NCBI GenBank assembly: GCA_934635225.1
Contig: CAKTYZ010000001.1
Span: 153,608-217,607 of the forward strand
Length of the DNA: 64,000 bases
Reading direction: 5' to 3'
Source: an uncultured Kiritimatiellota bacterium
GTDB taxonomy: Bacteria; Verrucomicrobiota; Kiritimatiellia; RFP12; UBA1067
The translations under genes were made by a program, and so were the position numbers. The notes beneath the pieces were generated by a model. That model was given only the letters and a program-made list of their open reading frames with translations, was not told the DNA's origin and made no database searches. This document shows positions 26,514 through 36,000 of the stretch, in pieces. Numbering within the stretch: position 1 is the first letter of the stretch; every line of letters begins with the position of its first letter.

Positions 26514-27893
26514 ATGAGCGAAGAGAACGGAAATGTCCTTGACCTTGGGTCGTTTGACTTCACGCCCGCCTGGGCGCGTAAGGACGCTGGGGTTAGTGTC
26601 GGAAAGATCCGTCCCGAAGGGGAGCGGGGAACTGAGGAACGGTCGCGCAAGCCGTTTGGCGACCGTAAGCCCGCAGGGGATCGGAAACCGTTCGGGGGAC
26701 GTAGGTCGCCGTTTGGGGATCGTCGCCCGCGTTTTGAGGAACGTCCGCGTCCGCTCGACTGCGAGGTGAAGATCCTGCCGGAGACGAAGGCACTTGGGAC
26801 GATCATCCGCAAGCTTCAGGGTGATGTCCACGCCTATAAGCTTAAGGATCTCGCGTACTTCTTCCTCGACAATCCTCAGTCGATTCTGTTGAAGATTTCG
26901 CTGAAGCCCTCGCCTTCGGGTGACGTGAAGCGCGACGTCGGTTTCTTCCAGTGCAAGGCCTGCGGTTTTGCCTCGACGCGCGAGGAAGATGTGCTGGTGC
27001 ATGCGCTGACGGCGCATCTGGGTGACTATTACGACATGAAGGAGATCTCGTGCGAGCCGCCGAAAGGGAACTTCAGCTGCGTGGCGAAGTGCGGATTCTC
27101 GGGTGTCCTTCTTGGGCCGCCGAACATCCATGAGTTCAATTCCGTTGTGCGCGAGATGATTCGCACGCGCTATCCGGACATGTCCGAAGAGCAATATCGT
27201 GCGCACATCGAAATGGTGCGTGATGCGGACGCGATCGAGGAATGGCGGAAGGGCGCGGTCAAGAAGACCGTCTTTTTCGCGAAGGGACAGGCGGAGGTCG
27301 AGGGCGCGGCGCAGATGACGCGCGAACAGGCCGAAGGCGAGTTCAAGCGCACGATCCTGCCGTCGCTTTTGGATCGCCCGAAGCATTTGATGATTACGGC
27401 CGATGTTGCGCAGAAGTCACCGGTCAAGCCGCTTGTGTGGGCGGTCAACGATGCCATTCAGTCCGAACGCCGCACGCTGGCCGGCATGTGCTTTGCCCTC
27501 CGTGGAGCGTTCCATCACCGCAAGCTCAATTTCTTCCGCGCGAATGACGCGCGAGGTCCGGAGTTCGTGACAGGTGTCGAATACAAGTCGTTCGACGCCG
27601 CGCATGCCATTCCCGAACTCGCTCGTGCGGCGATGTTTATCGAGAGGAATCCATGTTGCGACAAGTCGGAGTTCCCGAAGGATGATCCCGAGTTCGAGCA
27701 GCACGTGAACTGGCTTGTCACGACCGGGCACGCAGTCGCGTTCACGAACGGAGTCTTCTCGGCTGTCGAGAAATACCCGAAATACGGACCACAATGGAAG
27801 AACCGCGTGAAGAAGGCGGAAGAGTCGAAGCCTGCGGAAGTTTTGAAAGAGGAAGAGGTGAAGAATGAGACTGCCCCTGTCGTGGCTGAATGA
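26514..27893 (+). CDS. Unrecognised protein with a C2H2-like zinc-finger motif and a basic repeat N-terminus
   Basis: 459 residues. Residues ~35-75 repeat RKPFGDRKP-like basic units, resembling RNA-binding or disordered tails. Cys147-X2-Cys150-X12-His163-X4-His168 (FFQCKACGFAST, then LVHALTAH) has classical C2H2 zinc-finger spacing, rare in bacteria. More Cys/His follow (Cys180, Cys189, Cys193, His206). The remainder looks globular; a glutamate-rich tail ends it. Predicted leaderless. It overlaps pheT by 29 bases, so the two share a transcript. A nucleic-acid role is inferred only from composition and context. Confidence 0.6.
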   Translation: MSEENGNVLDLGSFDFTPAWARKDAGVSVGKIRPEGERGTEERSRKPFGDRKPAGDRKPFGGRRSPFGDRRPRFEERPRPLDCEVKILPETKALGTIIRKLQGDVHAYKLKDLAYFFLDNPQSILLKISLKPSPSGDVKRDVGFFQCKACGFASTREEDVLVHALTAHLGDYYDMKEISCEPPKGNFSCVAKCGFSGVLLGPPNIHEFNSVVREMIRTRYPDMSEEQYRAHIEMVRDADAIEEWRKGAVKKTVFFAKGQAEVEGAAQMTREQAEGEFKRTILPSLLDRPKHLMITADVAQKSPVKPLVWAVNDAIQSERRTLAGMCFALRGAFHHRKLNFFRANDARGPEFVTGVEYKSFDAAHAIPELARAAMFIERNPCCDKSEFPKDDPEFEQHVNWLVTTGHAVAFTNGVFSAVEKYPKYGPQWKNRVKKAEESKPAEVLKEEEVKNETAPVVAE

Positions 27894-30333
27894 TTATGTC
27901 AAGGTCGATGACATCGACCCGAGGGACCTTGCCGAGAAACTGACCCGTGCTGGGCTTCAGGTCGAATCGATTGAGATGGTTGGCGGAAGTCCGCTTTCGG
28001 ACTTGATTGTAGTCGCGGAGATTGTCGAATGCGCGGCTCACCCGAACTCCGACCATCTGCACGTTTGCACGGTGACGGATGGGAAGGAGACATTTCAGGT
28101 TGTCTGCGGTGCGCCGAATGCGCGTGTCGGCATCAAGACGGCGCTCGCGAAGATCGGTGCGCCGATTCCGTCGTTCTTGGACAAGAACGGCAATCCCGAG
28201 AAGATCAAGAAGGGGAAGCTGCGTGGCGTCGAGAGCTTCGGCATGTGTTGTTCCGAGAAGGAACTTTGCATCGGCGAAGGTGCGGACGGCATCATCGAAT
28301 ATCCGCCCGAGGTCGCGAACGGAACGCCAGTGCGCGAGGTCGCGAAGCTGGAGAAGCCAGAGGTCGTCTTTGACGTTGAAGTGACGTGGAATCGTCCGGA
28401 TGCGTTGTCGGTCGTGGGCCTTGCTCGTGAGTTTGCGGCCATTCTGAACCGCCCGCTGACGTTGCCGCCTGTGGATTTCGTCGAGTCTGCGACGGACGTG
28501 ACCGATGAGGTCAAGGTCGTTGTCGAGGATCCGGCGAAGTGCTTGCGTTACACGGCGCGTGTCATCACGCGCGTGGATGACGGGCCGTCGCCGGCCCTGA
28601 TGGCGAAGCGTTTGGAGCTTTGTGGCGTCCGATCCCTCGGGTTGATCGTTGACGTCACGAACTATGTCCTGATGGAGCTTGGCTCGCCCTTGCACGCGTT
28701 CGACTACACGAAGCTCGCAGGGCGCACGGTTGTTGTCCGCTGTGCGAAAGAAGGCGAGACGATGAAGACGCTGGACGGCGTGGTGCGCAATCTTGATCCG
28801 ACGATGCTCATGATTTGCGATGCAGAACGTCCGAACTGCGTGGCGGGCATCATGGGCGGTGAGGATTCCGGCGTTTCCGGAGTTTCCACGAAGAGCGTCC
28901 TTCTGGAGTCGGCACTCTTTGAGCCGACGTCGACGAAATATACGGCGACAAGGCTGGGGCTGTCGAGCGAATCGTCCTATCGGTACATCCGAGGTGTGGA
29001 CAAGGATGTCGCGGATTTCGCCTCGCGTCGTGCGGCGCATCTTCTGCAGAAATATGGCAACGCCGAGATCGCAAAAGGCGTGGTGGACGTTGACAATCGT
29101 CCGAGGCCGCTCAATCCGCCGGTGAAGCTTGACTTTGACCGTGCGCGCAAGTTGATCGGCATGCCGATTGACAATGACGTGATGGTGCGTCTTCTGGTGT
29201 CGCTCGGGCTGACTCCGATGGGGCAGGCGGAAAACTTTGCCGCGCAGAAGGATGTTTCGTTTGAAATCCCGTCTTGGCGCTGGGACCTTTCGATGGAGGC
29301 GGACCTCGTCGAGGAGATCGCGCGTCTTTACGGTCTCGACAACATTCCAGACGCCATGCCGAGCGCTCCGTCCGTGTCGTCTCTTTCGGACGCGCCGTTT
29401 CGTTCGAGATGTAAGGTGCGTGAGTTGGCGATGGGGCTTGGGTTCTCGGAGGCGATGCACTATTCCTTTCTTTCCGAGAAGGAGCTTGTCGATTTCGATC
29501 CGCGTGAAGAGGTTCGGAAGGCGCGCCTTGCGATTCCAGACCCCGTTTCCGCCGAATACGGCTTCATGCGCGACAGCCTTCTGCCGCAGATGTACGAGAC
29601 GCTGGGCAAGAATGCCGCCCATGAGCCGTCGGCGATGCTGTTCGAGATGGGCAAGGCCTTTGGGAAGGTGACGATTCCGGCGAAGGGAGGCCAGCCCGCG
29701 AAGGATCTGCCAACGGAGAAGGAGTTGATCGCGCTCGGCTTTGTCGGCCCTGTCGGGCGTGAGGCCCTGCGCCGTCGCCTGCCATTGGCGGAGGAAGAGG
29801 CCGTTCTCTGGATGAAAGGCGTGCTCGAAGAGCTGATTCGGCGCCTCCATGCAGGGCACTTGGAGTTCGTCGCGGCGGAGCATCCCGCCTTCGCGAAGGG
29901 CGCGGCGCTTCAGGTGAAGCTCAACGGGAAGGCCTTCGGCTTGTTGGGCGCGGTTTCGGCGAAATTGCGTCATCCGTTTCGCTTGACGACGCAGATGGTC
30001 CTTTGTGAACTTGAGCTGAAGACGCTCTTGAAGAAGTTTGCCGAAGTTGGGCGAGTCTCGCCGGTTCCTAGTTTTCCGAGCGTGCGTCGCGACATCGCGA
30101 TTGCGGTTAAGGATGCCGTTCCGCATGCGAAAATCGAGTCGCTCATCCGTCAGAATGGCGGAAAGGAACTTGTCAAGATTGAACTCTTTGACGTCTTCAA
30201 GGATTCTCGCGCCTACGCGCTGGAGTTCCGCAGTGCAGACAAGACGCTGACGGACGACGAAGTCGGGCGGAGTTTCCAGCGAATCGTCGAGGCTCTCAAG
30301 TCGACGGTCGGCATTGAGGTTCGGGAAAGTTGA
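27865..30333 (+). CDS. pheT: Phenylalanyl-tRNA synthetase beta subunit
   Basis: 822 residues, normal length. It opens MRLPLSWLNDYV; a tRNA-binding EMAP-type domain follows (HPNSDHLHVCTV), then B3/B4 editing (TNYVLMELGSPLHAFDY), B5 and core regions, and a C-terminal anticodon-binding FDX domain (VPSFPSVRRDIAIAV). It needs PheS, which is not in this window, unlike the common pheST pair. It starts inside the end of the zinc-finger-like gene behind a GAGG-type ribosome site. Confidence 0.97.
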   Translation: MRLPLSWLNDYVKVDDIDPRDLAEKLTRAGLQVESIEMVGGSPLSDLIVVAEIVECAAHPNSDHLHVCTVTDGKETFQVVCGAPNARVGIKTALAKIGAPIPSFLDKNGNPEKIKKGKLRGVESFGMCCSEKELCIGEGADGIIEYPPEVANGTPVREVAKLEKPEVVFDVEVTWNRPDALSVVGLAREFAAILNRPLTLPPVDFVESATDVTDEVKVVVEDPAKCLRYTARVITRVDDGPSPALMAKRLELCGVRSLGLIVDVTNYVLMELGSPLHAFDYTKLAGRTVVVRCAKEGETMKTLDGVVRNLDPTMLMICDAERPNCVAGIMGGEDSGVSGVSTKSVLLESALFEPTSTKYTATRLGLSSESSYRYIRGVDKDVADFASRRAAHLLQKYGNAEIAKGVVDVDNRPRPLNPPVKLDFDRARKLIGMPIDNDVMVRLLVSLGLTPMGQAENFAAQKDVSFEIPSWRWDLSMEADLVEEIARLYGLDNIPDAMPSAPSVSSLSDAPFRSRCKVRELAMGLGFSEAMHYSFLSEKELVDFDPREEVRKARLAIPDPVSAEYGFMRDSLLPQMYETLGKNAAHEPSAMLFEMGKAFGKVTIPAKGGQPAKDLPTEKELIALGFVGPVGREALRRRLPLAEEEAVLWMKGVLEELIRRLHAGHLEFVAAEHPAFAKGAALQVKLNGKAFGLLGAVSAKLRHPFRLTTQMVLCELELKTLLKKFAEVGRVSPVPSFPSVRRDIAIAVKDAVPHAKIESLIRQNGGKELVKIELFDVFKDSRAYALEFRSADKTLTDDEVGRSFQRIVEALKSTVGIEVRES

Positions 30334-30493
30334 GTTAAAGAACGTAGGTCCTGGGTTGCACGCGGATTCAGCAGTTATTTCTTCGACCGACATTTTGAAA
30401 CGAGGCGTCAGCCTTGAATTTGGAACGACGGGTTCCGGGGATTCTGTGCTACGGCAGTCTGGGATCATTTTGACGACGCGCACGCGGCAGATT

Positions 30494-30556
30494 CGTCTTG
30501 CTTGAGACAACGCGTCCTCTTGCTTGAGAGAAACCGTTTTCTTGCGCAAGAGAAAC
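30494..30556. repeat. Degenerate ~22-bp tandem repeat, about three units
   Basis: Units begin at 30494, 30513 and 30535 and share the pattern CGT-TCTTGCTTGAGA-AAC. They diverge more than the 23-bp units elsewhere. Confidence 0.55.
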
Positions 30557-30753
30557 CACCGCCCTGCCCATGCTTTGGCGACGGAGTCAAGGAGGGTGTC
30601 GCGTCTCGCCTTACTTCTGGAAGACACATGCAACCTGCGATGGGACGAAAGGTTGTTGTGGGCGTGAATTGCAAGTCAGGCGAGTCAATTTTCTGAAGAT
30701 GGCCCCGAGGGGCCTCGGCAGCAGTTTGAACATTTTCATTTGAGCAGTCTCCT

Positions 30754-30843
30754 TTATGTCGCCCTGACGTAGGCGGTGTCGCATTCGCATGTTGTAAGCT
30801 CGTCGAGGAACTTGCGGTGGATTGAGTTGATGCCGCGCCCGAG
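30754..30843 (-). pseudogene. Remnant reading frame shared with repeat copy A
   Basis: On the minus strand the last 29 codons (LGRGINSIHRKFLDELTT onward to TAA) align without gaps to 20246-20335 (LEDWINSIHRESLNGETA onward to TAA), stops included. This implies common descent from a coding 3' end. The parent gene is unknown. Confidence 0.4.
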
Positions 30844-30915
30844 ACGGTGCATGTCCGCCGTCGTGCGCTTGCCGAAGTTGGTGCCCTTCGGATGCCACCT
30901 GTGGAGGTGTCGCCC

Positions 30916-30944
30916 TTGCGTGGGGGCGGTGGAAATGGTAAAAT
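30916..30944 (+). promoter_or_regulatory. Promoter of the symporter gene
   Basis: TTGCGT (30916-30921), a 17-bp spacer, and TGG-TAAAAT (30939-30944). Confidence 0.6.
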
Positions 30945-30981
30945 ACCCAACCAAACCACTCTAATAAAAGGAAAGGACGTA

Positions 30982-32574
30982 ATGTTGGATTGGACAGTTT
31001 TGGGTTCGTTTTCCGGGTATCTTCTGCTGATGCTTTGGATCGGCTTCTTCTTCTCAAAGCGTCAGGAATCGCTCGGAGACTACTATCTTGGCGGGCGAAA
31101 GATGAACAAATGGGTCGTCGCGCTCTCAGCTCAGGCGTCAGACATGTCGGGTTGGCTTCTCATGGGATTGCCGGGCGCGATTTATCTCGGCGGGTTTTCC
31201 GAGGCGTGGATTGGCATCGGGTTGCTCATTGGCACGTATCTGAACTGGAAGATTGTCGCCCATCGCCTTCGGCATTATTCACAGGCCTGCGGCGATTCGA
31301 TTACAATTCCGGACTTTATCAGCAATCGCTTTCGGGACAGGACGGGCATCGCACGCATTCTTGCGGCGATCATCATCCTCGTCTTCTTCACGTTCTACAC
31401 CGCGTCGGGCTTCGTGAGCTGCGCGAAACTCTTCACGACCACGTTCGGCATTCCCGAGACGGTCTCGTTTGCAGGATTCACGCTCTCGGGCTATTCGCTC
31501 TGCCTCTGGATCGGCGCGGCCGTCGTCGTCAGCTACACGCTGATGGGCGGCTACATGGCCGTCTGCTGGACGGACTTCATTCAGGGGTTGCTCATGTTTG
31601 TCGCGATTGTGCTGGTCCCGGCGATTGTCGTCTGTCAGGCGGGCGGGTTCGCCGCGACGGTGGACGGATTGAATGCGATCAACCCCTATCTCCAGTCGCT
31701 CTTCACGACGGCTTCGACGGGCAAGGCGTACGGATTCATCGGCCTCATCAGCTGTCTTGCGTGGGGCCTTGGTTATTTCGGCATGCCGCACATTCTCGTC
31801 CGCTTCATGTCCATTGACAATCCAGCGGAAGTGAAGGGCTCTCGGCGCATCGCGATGACTTGGGTCTCGATTTCGCTCGCGGCGGCTGTGGTGATCGGGC
31901 TTGTCTTCCACCTTTACCTGAAGCAGCGCGGTCTGACGTTGGCAGATGTCGGGAACGACCCCGAACGATGCTTCATGGTCATGATCAACGGCCTCTTCGC
32001 GAACGGCTTCTTCGTGCGCGTCGCCGCGGGAATCTTGCTCTCGGCGATCATGGCGGCGATCATGTCCACGGCGGATAGCCAGCTTCTTGTCTCGGCATCG
32101 AGTTTCTCGAACGACTTCTACAAGGTCGTTCTGCGCAAGAACGCGTCGAATCGCGAACTTATCACGGTCTCGCGCCTTGCCGTCGGTGCTGTCTCGCTCG
32201 TTGCAATCGGGTTGGCGATGAACACGCAGTCTGAGTTCTTCAAGGTCGTCATGAAGATGGTCTCGTTCGCGTGGGCTGGGTTCGGCGCGGCGTTTGGTCC
32301 GCTTATCCTCCTCGCGCTCTTTTGGAGACGCGCAAACCTCGCGGGCGCGATCGCAGGCATGTTCGTCGGTGCGACCACCTGCTTCGTTTGGAAGTTCGCC
32401 GGCTTTGCAGAAGCCGCGCGCGCGGCTTCGCCGAACTCGATCTTCAACCTCTATGAGCTTGCTCCAGGCTTTGTGCTGGCGTTTGTCGCGACGGTCGTCG
32501 TCTCGCTCGTGACGAAGAAGCCGACGCAAGAGATACTTGACGAATTCGCCGCCGTCGCCGCGCGGCAGTCGTAG
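30982..32574 (+). CDS. putP: Sodium/proline symporter, SSS family
   Basis: 530 residues with about 13 membrane helices. The text SAQASDMSGWLLMGLPGA and GGFSEAWIGIGLLIGTYLNW matches PutP rather than other sodium:solute symporters. MSTADSQLLVSASSFSNDFY near residue 356 is the TM8/9 sodium-site region. It imports proline with sodium at the inner membrane. The frame opens upstream, but ATG 30982 follows GGAAAGGA and the promoter; an upstream start would precede transcription. Confidence 0.92.
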   Translation: MLDWTVLGSFSGYLLLMLWIGFFFSKRQESLGDYYLGGRKMNKWVVALSAQASDMSGWLLMGLPGAIYLGGFSEAWIGIGLLIGTYLNWKIVAHRLRHYSQACGDSITIPDFISNRFRDRTGIARILAAIIILVFFTFYTASGFVSCAKLFTTTFGIPETVSFAGFTLSGYSLCLWIGAAVVVSYTLMGGYMAVCWTDFIQGLLMFVAIVLVPAIVVCQAGGFAATVDGLNAINPYLQSLFTTASTGKAYGFIGLISCLAWGLGYFGMPHILVRFMSIDNPAEVKGSRRIAMTWVSISLAAAVVIGLVFHLYLKQRGLTLADVGNDPERCFMVMINGLFANGFFVRVAAGILLSAIMAAIMSTADSQLLVSASSFSNDFYKVVLRKNASNRELITVSRLAVGAVSLVAIGLAMNTQSEFFKVVMKMVSFAWAGFGAAFGPLILLALFWRRANLAGAIAGMFVGATTCFVWKFAGFAEAARAASPNSIFNLYELAPGFVLAFVATVVVSLVTKKPTQEILDEFAAVAARQS

Positions 32575-32592
32575 GCGGGGAGCGCGCGTCAC

Positions 32593-33516
32593 GTGAAGAT
32601 TCTGGTCACAGGAGGTAAAGGCATGCTCGGGCGCACGCTGTGCCGCGAGTTGGGGTCGGCGCACGAGGTCATTGTCGCGGACCTGCCGGAATGGGATGTC
32701 ACGGATGACGCAACATTCACGACGAAGACATTGGAGGTGCGCCCAGACCTCATCGTTCACTGCGCGGCGATGACGGAAGTGGACGCTTGCGAGGTCCAGC
32801 GCGAGAAGGCTTTTCGCCTCAATGAGGAGGGAACTCGCAATGTCGCGCTTGCGGCGAAGATGTCTGGCGCACGGCTGATAGCTATCTCGACGGGCTATGT
32901 CTTTTCAGGCGAGCCGCCGCGCGAACCGTGGGCATGGGGCGAGTTGGACATTCCACGCCCGCAGACGGTCTTTGGCGCGTCGAAGTTTGCTGGCGAGCAG
33001 ATGATTCAGATGATTTGCCCGGACAACGCGGTTATCCTTCGCATCGCCTGGCTTTATGGCGCAGGAGGCCCTTCGTTCATCCATACGCTGGCGCGGCTGG
33101 GCGCGGAGGCTGGCGAGCCGATCAAGGTGGTAGATGACCAGCGCGGCAATCCGACTTCGGCGAAGGCCGTTGCGGATGTGGTCCGATTCCTCATTTCAAA
33201 GCCTGAGGTCTCGGGCGTGGTTCACGGGACGTGCGAAGAGCAATGCACGCGGTTCGAGTTCGCTCAGGAGGTTCGCCGACTTCTTAACCTGAACCCTGCC
33301 GCGCCACGGTTTGTGCGCGGGTTGGAGCCTTGCGCGACGGCGGACTGTCCGCGATCCGCGCCGCGTCCGCGCAATTCGGCGCTGAAGAAGAGCGTCCTCA
33401 ATGTCCTCGGCTACCGCACGCCGGACTGGAAGACAGCGCTCGCAGGTTTCGTCGCGTCCGAGTTCCTGGCTGGATGCGATGTTCGTCTGATGTCAGCAAC
33501 ACGAGACAAGGAGTAA
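32593..33516 (+). CDS. RmlD-like dTDP-4-dehydrorhamnose reductase homologue, catalytic Tyr replaced
   Basis: 307 residues, an extended SDR. GGKGMLG is the NAD(P)-binding loop and CAAMTEVDACE is the family's second motif. The usual YxxxK catalytic pair appears as Phe127-GAS-Lys131, and the usual STDYVFDG as STGYVFSG (Gly101). Loss of the Tyr suggests it does not reduce dTDP-4-keto sugars in the normal way; some RmlD homologues act as regulatory subunits (MAT2B). GTG start, 18 bases after the symporter stop, so likely co-transcribed. Confidence 0.75.
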   Translation: MKILVTGGKGMLGRTLCRELGSAHEVIVADLPEWDVTDDATFTTKTLEVRPDLIVHCAAMTEVDACEVQREKAFRLNEEGTRNVALAAKMSGARLIAISTGYVFSGEPPREPWAWGELDIPRPQTVFGASKFAGEQMIQMICPDNAVILRIAWLYGAGGPSFIHTLARLGAEAGEPIKVVDDQRGNPTSAKAVADVVRFLISKPEVSGVVHGTCEEQCTRFEFAQEVRRLLNLNPAAPRFVRGLEPCATADCPRSAPRPRNSALKKSVLNVLGYRTPDWKTALAGFVASEFLAGCDVRLMSATRDKE

Positions 33517-33525
33517 GGAGCGGTA

Positions 33526-34734
33526 ATGAAGAAGATGAATATGGTGATTGCCCAGTCGGGCGGACCGTCAATGGTCATCAACAGTTCGCTGTATGGCGCC
33601 ATTGAAGCCGCCAAACGTGTGGGGACGACGCGGATTGGGAAAATCCTGGGTGCGCGTCATGGCATTCAGGGCATCCTGAACGGCGATTACTTCGACCTGC
33701 GAAAGGTCTCCGAAAGGAAATTCGTCAACATTGCCCTTACGCCGTCTTCGGCGCTTGGCAGCTGTCGCCACAAGCCTACGGAGGAGGATTGCCGCAAGAT
33801 CTTCGAGGAGTTCAAGCGGCTCAATGTCGGTTATTTCTTCTACATTGGCGGCAATGACTCGGCGGACGCGGCGCGCATCATCGGCGAGGAGGCCGAGAAA
33901 GCGGGTTATCCGCTTGTCGTCTACCACATTCCGAAGACGATTGACAATGACCTCCGAAGCTGTGACCACACGCCAGGCTTCGGCTCTGCCGCGCGTTTCG
34001 TCGCAATGGCCCTTCGAGGCGATGATCTTGACAACCGTGCACTTGGCGGTGTCAAGATCGACATCATCATGGGTCGGGACGCGGGCTTCCTCACGGCGGC
34101 CTCGGCTCTTGCGCGTGAGCGCCCGGACGATGGCCCGCACCTCATCTATTTGCCGGAGGTCCCGTTCACGATGGAGAAGTTCGTGAAGGATGTCAAGGCC
34201 GCGCTCAAGAAGTTCGGTCGCTGTGTCGTCGCGGTCTCGGAGGGCATTCGCGGCAAGGACGGCGTGCCGATCGGCGCGAAACTCGGCTCGGGCGAGAAGG
34301 ACTCGCATGGCAATGTCCAAATGTCCGGGACGGGGGCGCTTGGCGATTATTTGGCTCGTGAACTGAAGGCGCGTGCCGGGGTGTCGCGCGTCCGAGCCGA
34401 TACCTTTGGCTACCTCCAGCGGTCGTTTCCGGGCATGCAGAGCGCGACAGACGTCAAAGAGGCGTCAATCGCGGGACTGATGGCGGTCGGTGCGGCTCTT
34501 GAGGCGGCAGCGGGCGTGTCAGGCATCCCGAAACAGGGCACGATCGGCATTGTGCGCGTCAAGTCGAAGAAATACGGTGTGAAATACGTTCCGCTTCCGG
34601 CGGCGGACGCGGCGAAATACACGCGTTCGGTCCCGAAGGCGTTCATCGCCAAGAACGGCCATGACGTGACGCCGGCTTTCCTCGAGTACGCCAAGCCTCT
34701 CGTGGGGGGATTGCCGCACTGCGAAGTCTTCTGA
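33526..34734 (+). CDS. pfp: Pyrophosphate-dependent 6-phosphofructokinase
   Basis: 402 residues. IGGNDS at 107-112 and PKTIDND at 136-142 are the phosphate-donor and sugar sites. Lys137, where ATP enzymes have Gly, marks use of pyrophosphate. MGRDAGFLT follows. The enzyme interconverts fructose 6-phosphate and fructose 1,6-bisphosphate reversibly, saving ATP in glycolysis; common in anaerobes. AAGGAG (33515-33520) overlaps the preceding stop codon region. Confidence 0.9.
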   Translation: MKKMNMVIAQSGGPSMVINSSLYGAIEAAKRVGTTRIGKILGARHGIQGILNGDYFDLRKVSERKFVNIALTPSSALGSCRHKPTEEDCRKIFEEFKRLNVGYFFYIGGNDSADAARIIGEEAEKAGYPLVVYHIPKTIDNDLRSCDHTPGFGSAARFVAMALRGDDLDNRALGGVKIDIIMGRDAGFLTAASALARERPDDGPHLIYLPEVPFTMEKFVKDVKAALKKFGRCVVAVSEGIRGKDGVPIGAKLGSGEKDSHGNVQMSGTGALGDYLARELKARAGVSRVRADTFGYLQRSFPGMQSATDVKEASIAGLMAVGAALEAAAGVSGIPKQGTIGIVRVKSKKYGVKYVPLPAADAAKYTRSVPKAFIAKNGHDVTPAFLEYAKPLVGGLPHCEVF

Positions 34735-34736
34735 AG

Positions 34737-34949
34737 ATGACGACCGAGCTTGAGTTCCTGAATCGCCTTTCGGATGTGCTGGAGACGCCCGTGGCAATGG
34801 ATACGCGCTTTCGTGAGGTGGAAGGGTGGTCGTCGCTCATGGGCTTTGGCATCCTCGTCACGCTGGAGAACGATTTCGGTCGGAGGATGTCCATTGAAAA
34901 GTTTCTGACGTGTGAGACAATTGGAGACTTGTGGAAATTCTTGAAGTAA
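34737..34949 (+). CDS. Acyl carrier protein-like protein
   Basis: 70 residues, acidic helical. GWSSLMGFGILVTLENDFG (residues 30-48) resembles the phosphopantetheine helix; Ser33 followed by Leu is the likely attachment point, although the usual Asp before it is Ser. It starts 2 bases after the PFK stop and overlaps the ketoacyl synthase by 19 bases, so the two probably form a dedicated acyl module separate from housekeeping fatty acid synthesis. Confidence 0.75.
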   Translation: MTTELEFLNRLSDVLETPVAMDTRFREVEGWSSLMGFGILVTLENDFGRRMSIEKFLTCETIGDLWKFLK

Positions 34950-35899
34950 AGGGTGTTCGTCTGGCTGGCATTGCCGCGTGCGTGCCGTCGGGAGTCGTGC
35001 CGAATGATCCGAAGGTCGTGGCGGCGACGGGCATTTCGGCGCGGCGTATTGTCTCGGACGGCGTGACGGGGCTTGACTTGTGTCTGATGGCGGCACGTCG
35101 AGTTTTGGCGGACACAGGCGCGCGCCCGGATGAGTTCGGGGCAATTCTGTCCGTTTCCTTTACACAGGAGACGCGGATGCCCTCGACCGCCGCGCAGGCG
35201 CAGGCTCGGCTCGACTTCCCGAAGAACAGTCTTGCGTTCGATGTCCTTCAGGCCTGCGCGGGTTATGGCTATGGGCTTTATCTCGCTGCGCTTCTTGTGC
35301 AACAGACGAGAAAGAAGGTCCTGCTTTTGGACGGAGATCGTCAGAGTGCGTTCTTGAGGGCGGATGACCCTGCAATGGCCCCGCTTTTGTCCGATGGGGG
35401 CTCGGCTACGATTGTCGAAAGCGAAAACGGGGAAGAAGAGGGCGGAAGACGTTCGGATTGGCGGTTCGCCTTCCGCACGGACGGAGAGAAGGGTGACGCG
35501 CTGAGGCTGGTGAGGGACGGCACGATAGAGATGGATGGCTTCGGCGTCTTTCGTTTTGTCGCGACGGATGTCGTGTCCTTTCTGAAGGACTTCGCCTCCG
35601 TAACGCTTCCTTCGGATCTTTCGTCTCCCTCTTTCTTCGTGCCACATCAGCCGAACGTCTACATGGTGCGGCAGCTGGCTAAGTCGATCGGGCTTTTAGA
35701 TCGGACGCTCCTCTCGGCGGATCGTTTTGGAAACCTGTCGAGCGCCTCGATTCCGACGACCATCGTCGCTCATGCCGCGTCCTTCGCATCAGACCCGGCG
35801 CCGATTTCTATTTTGCTTGCGGGCTTTGGCGGCGGATTGGCCATTTCCGCTGGGCTGATAACCCTTGAAAAGGGTTGCATCCTGTCGCTCGTTTCGTGA
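34931..35899 (+). CDS. Ketoacyl-ACP synthase III (FabH-like)
   Basis: 322 residues, thiolase fold. The Cys-His-Asn triad is intact: Cys109 in VLQACAGYGYG, His239 in FVPHQPN, and Asn268 in RFGNLSSASIP. It would condense an acyl-CoA with malonyl-ACP. The GTG start lies inside the ACP gene. It probably works with that ACP on a special acyl chain; there are no other fatty acid genes here, so housekeeping FabH is less likely. Confidence 0.85.
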   Translation: MEILEVKGVRLAGIAACVPSGVVPNDPKVVAATGISARRIVSDGVTGLDLCLMAARRVLADTGARPDEFGAILSVSFTQETRMPSTAAQAQARLDFPKNSLAFDVLQACAGYGYGLYLAALLVQQTRKKVLLLDGDRQSAFLRADDPAMAPLLSDGGSATIVESENGEEEGGRRSDWRFAFRTDGEKGDALRLVRDGTIEMDGFGVFRFVATDVVSFLKDFASVTLPSDLSSPSFFVPHQPNVYMVRQLAKSIGLLDRTLLSADRFGNLSSASIPTTIVAHAASFASDPAPISILLAGFGGGLAISAGLITLEKGCILSLVS

Positions 35900-36000
35900 T
35901 TCTGTCCGCATGTCGTCTCCGTTTGGTCCGTTGCTCGCTGCGCAAATCGGGGAGGACTTAAGCCGTCTTGCGCGATAAGGACTTTTGTTGACCTTCGGCT

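Larger units (their letters stand above)
30334..30981. other. Gene-poor 650-bp stretch with degenerate repeats
   Basis: No supported gene. It holds a degenerate ~22-bp tandem array (30494-30556), a minus-strand tail (30754-30843) that aligns codon for codon with one in repeat copy A, and the promoter of the next gene at 30916-30944. It looks like decayed insertion material. Confidence 0.5.
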
